A DNA stretch of 64,000 nucleotides from contig NC_091967.1 in the NCBI RefSeq assembly GCF_036711975.1, forward strand, positions 21,514,001 through 21,578,000, read 5' to 3'. Shown here piece after piece: positions 48,180 to 58,020 of the stretch. Every line of letters begins with the position of its first letter. Position 1 is the stretch's first letter. This DNA comes from Onthophagus taurus (taxonomy: Eukaryota > Arthropoda > Insecta > Coleoptera > Scarabaeidae). Below the pieces are notes generated by a model. It saw only the letters and a list, made by a program, of their open reading frames with translations, was not told the DNA's origin and made no database searches. The position numbers and the translations under genes were made by a program.

Positions 48180-48860
48180 AGAAAATTCCTCTTCTTCTTC
48201 CTTCCTCTAAAATAGACTAAAGCCTGTTTCTTCATCGGTTTAGCTTTCATCTATATGCTGTCATTCCATCTTTTTCTTGGGCGTCCAATACTTCTTTTGC
48301 CATCAGATTGTCATCCTGTTAATGTGTTGATTCCATTCTTCTTTCCTATTCATTAATATTTTCTACTTTGCATTCCTTTCTGACACCTTCACTTCAATCT
48401 ATGTCCCATCAGGCTTTCCCTGAAATCCCCCTAAGAATTTTTATGTCAATTATCTCAACAAGTTTTCGTGTTTTTCATGTCTCATTTCCGCTGTATAAGT
48501 TATAATGGGCCTTATCGTTGTTTTGCATATTGTTTTTGTGGTTATATTAATATATTTATTTCTTCAAATCTGTTGGTTGAGACATATCGCTCTTTTATTT
48601 GCTTTTATCACCTGTTGCAGAACTTCTTCTGTCTCACCATAATCTGTTATATTCATACCCAAATACTGAAATTTCATTTGTTGCTCTATTACTTGACCAC
48701 ATTTTGCTTTTTCTGCATATATTATTCGTATTTCTTCATCCCCCATTCTATATCCTCTACCACGTCTTACTTGTTTTTTTATTTTGTCCATGAGTGTATT
48801 AATTAAACAGTAGTGGACTTGAAAAATCACCTTGTCGGATGCCACTGATTATTGGGATGT
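48180..48860 (-). mobile_element. RTE-type LINE 3' relic
   Basis: On the minus strand RGYRMGDEEIRIIYAEKAK (remnant of the YADD region, now YAEK) is followed by MKFQYLGMNITDYGETEEVL and QQVIKANKRAICLNQ, then near 48290 a GRPRKRW-like end. This is the usual order at the end of insect RTE ORFs. Confidence 0.75.
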
Positions 48861-49559
48861 TGTTTGTTGTTTTGCTGTTTAACCGGTATATCTGTATTAT
48901 ATAACAGGTGCGTTACATTTTGAAACGTGATACAGCTAAAATGTATTTAGCAAATTACATAAGATAATCAGTTGTACAATATCTTGATTAGTTTACGAGA
49001 ACTGAAAGAAAAACATTTCATTTTGGTTATACGTTTTTTTTATACCATTTTTTTCCTACATCATGTATAACGATAGTTACACCAACTTTGGTGAGTTTAT
49101 TGAATAACAAACTGAAAATTAAATAACAAATTCTATGGCATAAAACATTTTTTGATACAATAGGGCCTCGACAATCGCGGCTTCAGCATTCGCGTGTTTA
49201 CGTTTATAACATTGCTACTTTTTCAATATCAGCGGTTCGATTAGTAGCGATATGTACAATTTTTTTGTTTATGTAAACAGGATTTCTAGTCAGCAGCAGC
49301 GAACCACCAACCACATTTAACAATCGGTATTGATAAAAACCCAGTTCATTTTACTAATTTATAAAGTTGTTATTAAATTATCTTTAAATAAAACTCGAAA
49401 GAAGTAAACGAAAGTCTATTAGCATTACTGGTGGACACAGTCAGAAAGTTGCTGGCCATGTCAACAAATGAAACATCACTCTTACCTTATCACTCACTTT
49501 TACACTGTACAAAGTGTAAAAAATAGACTCTACAAAGTGTAAAAAATAGAAATAAACGC

Positions 49560-50040
49560 TGAGAAGTAAAATAATGTAGCAACGAGTAAGAAGACATAAA
49601 CATCAGATGTGGAAAGAATAGATTAGAGGTAGTAAATCAGTACGAATACCTGGGTGTAGTGTTGAGCACTGACGAGACAATAGATCAGGAAATAAAAAAC
49701 AGAACGTCCAAAGCAACAATAGTGTATTACCAGATTAACACAACGTTGATAAATAGAAAAGAGGTGAGTACAACAAAACAAAGATACACCAGTACAAAGC
49801 AGCATATGTGCCAACATTGGTATATGGGGCGAAAATCTGGCCAATGCAGGAGAAGCACAAAACCAAAGTAACAGCTGCAGAAATGAGGTACCTAAGGCAA
49901 TAATAGGCAGGACCAGAAGAAATAGAGTCAGAAATAGAACCACAAGAAAGGAACTAGGAACTCCCAAAGGGGATGGCACATTGACGAGATAAAACGGATG
50001 GTGTTGAATAGAAGAAGATACCAAAAGTGAATCGAAGACT
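49560..50040 (+). mobile_element. RTE-type LINE 3' relic (second copy, opposite strand)
   Basis: The plus strand reads YEYLGVVLSTDETIDQEI and RTSKATIVYYQINTTL (49640-49755) and then, after a shift, TAAEMRYLRQ (49869-49900). This is the thumb and C-terminal part of an RTE-like LINE. It is not a recent copy of the 48.2-48.9 kb fragment. Confidence 0.72.
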
Positions 50041-50448
50041 CGATGCCGTAAAGCATAAGAGAAACGGCAAAAAAAAGATTATTATCAGCAGAAAAAAATT
50101 AATAGTAGATAAAAACAACGTAATTAAATAAGCTTATATTTTTAATAGACTCAGTGATTCGATTAAATTTATGGACTAATATGTGATAACATCAATATAT
50201 TGGGAACAGTTAATAATTAATTAATAAGTGTTATGAACTTTTTTAGGTTTTATTTATTTAACCGATTAATCTTTATAAGTATTTAAGTAAATATTTGTGT
50301 CTATAAGAGTTTATCTAAAACATATACTCAATTTATCAAAAAAAATGTATTGCCTCATAAATTCTTGTTAGATTGAAACGAATGATGTAATTGAATGAAA
50401 TGTAAACACTATTATAATTTGTTTATTACCACAATTTAGTACTTACTT

Positions 50449-50456
50449 TATAAAAG
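50449..50456 (+). promoter_or_regulatory. TATA-like box upstream of gene F
   Basis: tataaaag, the same core as the C, D and E promoters, 105-112 bp before the gene F start codon. The longer spacing implies an 80-nt leader if it is used. Confidence 0.4.
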
Positions 50457-50560
50457 AACAATGCAAATCAACCTGAAACAATAGAACTTTTAATTAGAAA
50501 ACCTATAAGAATGCGGGTATAGGTTTTAATTCAACAGTCACCTGAGTGTGTTATTTCAAT

Positions 50561-51645
50561 ATGACTTCTTGTATATTGTATATGTTACATTTAACATTTC
50601 TGACAAGTATCGCAGCGTTAAAAACTGGCATAGATGGATTGTAAGTAATAAATACACACAAGCGATCATTTCCTTAATAATTTCTTATTTTAGTGAATAC
50701 AAGTTTCACAGATACAACCAATTTGATGACTTTATCGATTGGTATGGAGTCTTATTAGCTGAAAAATATCCAGATGTTGTAACAACCGAGTTTCCAATGA
50801 ATACCACCGAAATGCGTGGAATACCACTAATAAAAATAAGCAAAAATCCTGAAATTGAAAATGTAATTATATTCATAGAAGCTGGTATACATGGAAATGA
50901 ATGGTTAACCACTGCAGTTGCAATGTACCTTATCCGAGAATTAGTTGAGAACAAAGAAAATGATAATTTAATATCAGAAATTGATTGGTACATAGCCCCA
51001 GTTGTTAACCCCGACGGATATCAATACAGTTTCAAACAGGTAAAAACAAATTTAATTAAATTAAATATTAAAAAATTAAGTAAAAAAATAATTTAGAATA
51101 GAGCTTGGGAAAAAAATAGAATGAATTACAAAAATTGCACTGGTGTAGACCTCAACAAAAATTTTAACATTCACTGGAAACCAACTGCTAATTGCGAAAC
51201 ATCTTCAGGACCTACACCATTTTCAGAACCGGAAACCACTTTTATTAAAAACGAAATTCTTAAGAGCGAAGATCGAATAAAAGTCTACCTTTCTTTACAT
51301 TGTTGCGGTGCAAAAATTTTGCATCCTTGGGGATATACAAAAGATTTACCGGAAAATATAAACCCACTTTTAGATGTGGCTCAAAAAATGCAAAAAGCCA
51401 TGAATTCTGTTAGAAACACTCAATATGTTATAGGAAGTCCATCTGAATGGGATAATATTTATGGAAGCAGTTTTGATTGGGCAAAAAGCGTTGGAAAAAT
51501 TGATCTAAGCTATATGATAAAATTAGCAGGTCCAATCGATAATTATATTGTACCCGAAGATCAAATAATTCCATCTGCAAAAGAAGTTTTTGAGGGTTTA
51601 AAAGCAATCCATCGTCATCTCGTACACATGTATGTTAATAATTAA
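50561..51645 (+). CDS. Carboxypeptidase-like pseudoenzyme without activation peptide (gene F)
   Basis: A spliced M14A-family gene of 324 residues. Exons are 50561-50640, 50694-51039 and 51097-51645. Exon 1 encodes a signal peptide (MTSCILYMLHLTFLTSIAA) and joins in phase straight to the start of the catalytic domain (EYKFHRY); the activation peptide of about 90 residues is absent, and the 53-bp intron cannot hide it. I chose ATG 50561 because the overlapping frame that starts at 50548 translates the intron. Zn ligands H93, E96 (GIHGNEW) and H210 (LHCCG) remain. Lost are R71 (N95), R127 (E147), R145 (K163) and the general base E270 (K284, YMIKLAGP). Position 255 is Phe, and Y248 is not aligned. 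Zn binding is possible, peptidase activity is not expected. No stop or frameshift, so it looks maintained rather than dead. It converges on gene G. Confidence 0.88.
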
Positions 51646-51656
51646 AAGAATTATTA

Positions 51657-51706
51657 AATAAACCAGATTAACAGATTAAAAATCACTCAATCTATATTGT
51701 TTTATT
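51657..51706. terminator. Facing polyadenylation signals of genes F and G
   Basis: aataaa for F at 51657-51662 (plus) and aataaa for G at 51706-51701 (minus) lie within 50 bp in the 71-bp gap between the two stop codons. The 3' ends therefore abut or overlap. Confidence 0.6.
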
Positions 51707-51716
51707 TTTATATTGA

Positions 51717-53370
51717 TTACAATTCGTCATTAATTTCGTTATTCAAATTCTCAGAAATTAGTTCTGGATCTTTATGAACACTTGCAACATTTTCTTCTTC
51801 TTCATTCTTATCATTTTTGTAATTTTCAACAACGACCGCTAAAATTTCTTCTTCTTCAATTTCTTCCGGGTGATAAAAACTTGTTTTAATGAAATCGTGA
51901 AAAACTTCTAAGGCAGGAATAAATTGTTTAACAACACTTTCGATTTTGGCAATGGGATAATCAAATCCTAAATAACCAGGAGATGGTAATTCGATTGTAT
52001 ATCCTAAAGGAATTCCAACAACACCCACCGCCCAATCAATTGAACTTCCGGAATAAAAAAACTTTTTACCACAAGAAGCACGCGTTCTATATATTACTTC
52101 GGAAGAATCTAATATCGCTTGTGATGCTTTTTCAGCGAGATATTTATGTAATTTTATATTTTCCGGTTGATTGTGGGTAAATCCGTATGGATATAAAATG
52201 GTTGGTCCAAAACTATGGATGCTTAAATAAAGTTGGATTCGGCCAACGTTTTCTTCGATTAATTTCTTTATAGCTTTTGATTCAGGTTCGGAAAAAGGAT
52301 TTTTTCCGTGGTAATTCCAAGATTCTGTATCATCTTTACTTAGTTTATTACCCCAATCCACATCAAAATTTCTGTTAATGTATGTACCGAAAATTTTTTC
52401 GGAATGTTTCGCTCTATTTTTCTTCCATAATCTTTGCTATAAAAAATGTTACACTAAAATTAATCTTAAAGTGGAACGGAAAGATATAAATTACCACAGT
52501 GTGTGAGTATTCGTAACCATCTGGATTAACCAAAGGTAAAATGTACCAATCAACAGTTTCGATTAAGTTTTGATTCGATTTGTCTAAAAGGTAATCAATA
52601 ATATAAAGGGCTTGTGCTGGCCCGATCCATTCTCTTGGACTTAATCCAGCGTCGATAAAAATCGCAGGTTTATCAAAATTTCCACCAGTTGATATTTTTA
52701 CTACTTTTATGTTTCTACCTTCAAAAGTTTTTCCTAAACTTTCTACACTCACATATCCATATTTTTGTGATAAATTATCCAAATAAGACATAATCTGAAA
52801 TTGATTTTATTCAATCCTCTAAGATAAGACGGAATTAACAACGTGGAAAATAAAAAAAAATAAAAGGATTACCGTTTCATATCTATGATAAGTTTTAAAA
52901 TTAATTTCCCCTTTTTTTGGAACGGGTGCATTCCGCATATCATTTATTTCCTTATTAAATGCTCTAAAAATTAATCTTTAAAACAAAATCTTTTTAATTA
53001 GCACAAAATACAAACTTATTAAGATGCTCGATTTGTGTTTGATCAGTAATATTAATCATATAAAACATGTTTTCCATTGCGGGTTGAGCTATTTCAGCTA
53101 TAGCCACTTCAACCGGTTGATTAGCTTCCCGAAGAGTTGTCCAATAATCAAGATTTAAAGTGTTGTCGTATAAAATACCAAAATCTTCGACTACTTGTTC
53201 GGTTGGAACCCATATTCTATAAAGTTTCCAGCTAAAATATTTTAAAATATTATACGGGATAATCGCGGCAATAAAAATTTAAAAAGTTAATATAATTACC
53301 CTTCATAAGTGTGCCTAACCAGAGAAATAGAAGATTGTAAAAATAAAAAAAGAAATAATACAGATTTCAT
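51717..53370 (-). CDS. Divergent carboxypeptidase-like protein lacking a zinc ligand (gene G)
   Basis: A 465-residue secreted M14A-family protein. Exons in transcript order are 53370-53300, 53231-53016, 52963-52873, 52794-52495 and 52436-51717; introns are 68, 52, 78 and 58 bp. Signal peptide MKSVLFLFLFLQSSIS, then an activation-peptide-like region and the catalytic fold. Zn ligand H69 is replaced by Ser (S178, AGLSPREW), while E181 and H300 stay. R127 is Lys (WKKNR). E270 (E375, YTIELPSPG) and N144-R145 are kept. Position 255 is Ile as in CPA. The conserved disulphide Cys pair of the other copies is missing. The last 55 residues are an acidic tail (EEIEEEEI, NEEEENV). Activity is unlikely; a binding or decoy role is conjecture. 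It has the most introns of the family and probably shows the ancestral structure. Confidence 0.87.
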
Positions 53371-53639
53371 TTTGACCACAAGGTACACAATAAAAATGTA
53401 TGATAAGACACTTGAGAATGTATTAGGTTTGTGAAATATTAAAAACTGACGTGTTAAGAAAATAGATAATTTTTTTAAGTGAGGATTTGTTGATTGAAGA
53501 ATATCTAAAATTGATTATTTTTGATAAAAATAATGTTAACGAAAAATTTTTTAAATATTTTGTGTATTAAATCTTTTGGTAATCCTTGAAAAATTAATTA
53601 TAGATTTTTATTTTTTTAATATTCTATTTAAGAGAGAGA

Positions 53640-55180
53640 TATAACTTAGACATTACAGTACTGACGGAAATGAAGAAGAATGGCATCGGAAATGAATATT
53701 TAGATAATTATACATACATAATATATGATTTAGAGTAGCCAAACTTGTTCAGGGATGTCGATATTCAAATTAAGAGAAAAAGATTTATAATAGATTATCA
53801 TTACATCACGGATAGAATAATTCTCCTAAAATTAAAAATGTCCCAATAGATGCAGCGAACAACCCAGGAAAGGATTAGTTTTATAATGCATTATCAGCAC
53901 TACTACTAACATCAACCCGTCTTATGAAATCATAGTGTTATCACAGAGGACTTGCAGGAAAATGTTAAAAATCAAGTTAGTGCTACAGCAGTGGAAAAGT
54001 AGCCGCAGAAGATACAGAAAATGATAATCCAGGAAGTGCGTTATCTGTTCAATCTAGTCAAAACTATAACTAAAAACCAATCTGTGGTACAGTTCACCAT
54101 CTCCTTGTTAATAAAATAGTAGAAACGCCTTTACAGAAAATTCTAAACGGTTGAAACAAGAAACAAGACAGTCATAAAATAAGATGATATAAAATTATTT
54201 TTTTCTAGCAACACAGTATTGGAGAACTCTTTCAGAGAAAACTGGAAAATGAGCTGTATACACTGGATCTAACAGAAAATGTGGAACAGAGTACGAGTAA
54301 ATGAAACAAGCGATGCACATGATAGCAAATAGCAAAAAAAAGTTCTAGGGGAATATAAAATTGAAGATTCAAAAATACGGAAACATTACATAACAAAAAA
54401 TAGATGACACCAAAAAAATTTAACACACAAGTCAGAAACTTCCAGAACAGAATACAATACAAAAAAAGAGAGGTACGTAATAAAGCAAAAACAGAGAAGA
54501 ACCAATACTGGGAACTGAAGTACGCCCAGATTAACACATATATTGGGGCAGCACAGTTCCTGCTCAGGCAGAGGTATGGCAAACCATTAAACAGATGAAA
54601 ACAAAAAATAAAGAACATTATATACCCTGAACTACATAATGTTACTATATACTATTACTGACTAAAAACACACAAGAATTCCTGAATATATAAAACAAAA
54701 GGATAAGGAACACAAAAACGAAAGAATGGAAGAGGGACAAGCATATCTAAAGACTATAAAAAATAGTACAGCGATTGGGCCGGGGGATATGAGATAAATT
54801 AAATCGACTAAAAGAGGAAAAAGAGAAAAGAGCCAAATGACTATAGAGGTATTTGTGTTACAAGCACTATAAGTAGGCTGTACAGCAAGACATCACAAAA
54901 TAGAATAAAAAATGCAATTGAAGGAAAGATATCGGAAGACCAAAACGGTTTTTGCCTAGGCAGGTCACGCACAGGTAATTTATTCACTCTGCAAACAGTT
55001 GATGGAGAAAAAGATTAAAAAAAACGAAGTGATACACCTAAAATTTATAGACCTTAAAATATGCCAAAAGTGTGTTACAGGTGGCTTGAAGAAGATATTA
55101 TAGCAAGAATAAAAGAACACAGGGTAGGCAGTCAAACCGCACTATTTAAAACTATTCAAAAAGTATTATAAAACATAAAT
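53640..55180 (+). mobile_element. RTE-type LINE relic (endonuclease to RT)
   Basis: The plus strand gives endonuclease-like ITVLTEMKKNGIGNEYLDNY (53649-53708) and RIILLKL (53818-53838), linker frames at 54404-54598, then SKTSQNRIKNAIEGKISEDQ (about 54880) with NGFCLGRSRTGNLFTLQTV (54940-54996). Frames shift repeatedly and the YADD part is lost. Confidence 0.65.
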
Positions 55181-55259
55181 TCTTTTTGCAATAACCGTTA
55201 AGGCAAAATATGAAATTTTGTACAGAAGCAGAAAATAGTTTTACTTTTTGAATATTGGG

Positions 55260-55720
55260 TCAGTTAAACCGTACGATTGTACGAAGCTTTTATAATGAGT
55301 TAGTTGGCAGTGATTACCCGAAAATATAGAGACTACGAGTAGCGATTGTAAAAAGTCGTCAAAGATCTGCAGGGTGACATAGCGTTGCTCTGGGACTTCC
55401 AATTAGATCAGTAAGAAGAATTTTATAGAATGATTTAGACCTACATCTGTACAAGATTCAAATAGTCCATGCTTTAACACCATGCTTTGAGATTATCCTC
55501 AGTCTATCTAGAAAAGATCGCTGACAACCAATAAATTGGTCGTGCGGCTATAAATACCTGTAACGAGATCCATCAACTACACAGAAATGCTATTAAAGCT
55601 ATCATTGACTATCTCATGATAGTGTTCACGAAATTCGACACCGAACTAAGCGTAATATTATACGGACGAATATCGTGCGAATATTATACAAACCTTAACC
55701 CGAAAAGGTTGCAGTCTTCA
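55260..55720 (+). mobile_element. Tc1/mariner-superfamily transposase relic
   Basis: The frame at 55378-55480 reads HSVALGLPIRSVRRIL, a stop, then NDLDLHLYKIQIVHALTP, the second helix-turn-helix of a common insect mariner-like transposase. A weaker EIHQLHRNAIKA follows near 55570. The catalytic DDE part is unrecognisable. Confidence 0.6.
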
Positions 55721-55979
55721 AACTACGATTCGTGAAATATAGGGTCCAGCAAATCACAATTTAAGAAAATAATGTTGGTATGAGCTTCTTTATGAGCCTC
55801 TCCATCCGAATATTTGTGTGTCAATAAAGAAAGCGAAAGTATAACTGAAGTTATTTGGCATTTAGCTTCACTTAACATTTAACCATTGGTACAACCGAGC
55901 ATTCAAGAAAGTAACAACATTTTGACTCTCGTAAAATAAGTCATCAGCATCAAAAAAGAATTTTAAGTTAAAACAGACA

Positions 55980-56140
55980 CAATCCTGTCGCAAATAAATG
56001 TTTAGAAGATCGGAAAGTTTCGTTTGTGTAAGGATTACCGGCGCTTGAACAAAATTTTAAGAAATTTTAAGAACCTCAGTCAAGCAAAGATTTTCTTCAA
56101 CTTGCATTTACGGTCGGGAATTTGTAATTTTCTATCGAAG
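55980..56140 (+). mobile_element. Ty3/Gypsy RT fragment
   Basis: FRLCKDYRRLNKILRN and, in phase, LSQAKIFFNLHLRSG (about 56017-56115) match the RT segment around the CVDYRxLN and FSxLDLxSG motifs; the motif A Asp is His here, so it is inactive. Nothing else of the element was identified. Confidence 0.6.
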
Positions 56141-56879
56141 CATAAATTAAAGCGATTAAAAAACGTTCAGCAACATACCAATATCTGATGCCACAGGATA
56201 TTTTATTAAATACTTGCAGAAATTAGTAAAATAAAATAAGACAGATATACACAAGGCTGAAACTGCTCTGCCCGAGACTCTCGTCCGAAAATTGTGAATT
56301 TGAGTCACCACTATCGATTTAGTAGAACACGGAACAACTCCAAAAGGTATTACACTAGAATCACTAGATACTACACAGAAGGCATACATAAAAATGAAAT
56401 TCATTAATTTTTCGTATCACGATCCCGTTGACCATTTGAACCTCAAACGGTTGTTATGTCATTTCAAAGACGAGACGTCATGTAATTTTAAAGAACTGTC
56501 TTGTGTATTTCTAATAGAGCTACCGGAAAATAATAACGGCATGCCGAAAAACCTTTTTGTCATCTGCCTTAACATTCAAGAATAAAATGTTAAAAGCTCT
56601 TCTAAACTCCACACCTATTGTATAATGCATATTTCCCCATGGAAAGACTTATTGGTGGTTTCACGTCACAGAAGAAAGCTTCAAAGATTACTTGTTAATA
56701 ATGACGTTAGACGACGTGGTCCTGCTTGATAGGTTCCACTGTAGCTCAAGTGGTTTTTTATTTCAATATATTTCTAATTGAAGCGGTCAAAGGTTGGTCT
56801 CAAATGAATCTCAGGACCTGTATAGAGTGCCAATACTTAGGCAGTAACAAAACCCTGAGTAACACCTTCTGATACTGAG

Positions 56880-57060
56880 TCAGTCTGAAGTTAAATTTGA
56901 TGTTTTAGTTAACGACAATACAAACATGAAACAAGTTCATGAGTTCAAGTATCTAGTACTAGACGACAATAAAAATGGGATAATTAGAATGGAGATACAG
57001 AATAAAATACAACTCGCTGTTCATTTCGTTACGTCGACGTGATTATGTAAATGAAACTAA
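56880..57060 (+). mobile_element. LINE RT thumb fragment
   Basis: FDVLVNDNTNMKQVHEFKYL followed by GIIRMEIQNKIQLA (about 56898-57015) matches the VxEFKYLG...EIxxRI region of RTE-like LINEs. It is short and isolated. The DNA between 56140 and 56880 shows nothing I can name. Confidence 0.5.
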
Positions 57061-57231
57061 AAACACCTTAGGAACAGAGAAAACTGATAGTCCATATCTC
57101 AATCAGTCAACAAGACCGTAGTACTTAAACAATTTGAGTGTAAGTGCACAACTTATTGAGTTACAACACCTGGAATCTATCTGCAAGTGTTTTGACATTA
57201 CTGCCATGATAGAGATGCGAGAACAGGTATA

Positions 57232-57424
57232 AAAATATGGATGGTACCAAAAAACTATCAAATTATTCTGAAGGATTAATGGAAAATGAAAATATGAAAT
57301 ATATAGATAAAAAGCTAACGACATGACAAAATATGGATGGTACCAAAAAAAACTATCAAGTTATTCTGAAGGATTAATGGAAAATGAAAATATGAAATAA
57401 ATAGATAAAAAGATAACGACATAA
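57232..57424. repeat. Two-unit tandem repeat, about 96 bp
   Basis: Copies start at 57232 and 57328 (aaaatatggatggtacc). They differ by a single-base insertion and a few substitutions. Confidence 0.85.
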
Positions 57425-58020
57425 TATTAAAACGTTGACTACGTCATACCACGTGCCAACTGACTTGAGCGACGCACGTCGTGTGACGTAGATGCGGGCT
57501 CGTCGTTAACTGTAGCTACAAAAAAACAAAGGCTGTAGCAGTCCTGTAGATTCTACCGTCCTTGGAATTTTCTAAATTTGTTTTCCATTCAACAAGGAAA
57601 CCTAAGAAAACTAATTATATGACAGATTTTACTAACATAAAATTTTGAACTATTTATTAACACAATAGGTTAACGATACAATATGTATTTAAAAAATTGT
57701 GTATACAAATTTGTGATAATAGGAAAAAAAATTTAACATCTACAAAAAAAAAAAAAAGAATTAAAATAATTCCAAAATACAAACTGTCTCATGGCAAGAG
57801 ACTATTATAAACGTACTGAAAACTAAACCTATAATTAGTTGGAGACTTTTCATATGAATACAGCTTAAATGGTCTATTATAATTTGAGTGGTACAAGATA
57901 TCCAGCTACAAACTGACAAGATAACACAAATTTATATTTTAAAAAAATGAAAAAATTCTAACAGCTCCATGAGACACTCTGTATGATAAACATCGCGTTA
58001 ACATAATTCTTCAGTTAATC

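Noticed and set aside
49165-49300. Possible Tigger-like terminus (gggcctcgacaatcgcgg)
   Set aside because: No inverted partner or TA-flanked second end could be found within several kb.
49623-50024. 133-codon hydrophobic minus-strand ORF
   Set aside because: It is the complement of an RTE LINE thumb/C-terminal relic on the plus strand.
50548-51096. 182-codon ORF start at 50548 for gene F
   Set aside because: It reads through the 50641-50693 intron and past the 51040 donor; the spliced model from ATG 50561 gives a proper signal peptide.
54232-54618. 128-codon hydrophobic minus-strand ORF
   Set aside because: It is antisense to the lysine-rich linker of the RTE relic; the low-complexity composition makes false Phe/Leu-rich frames.
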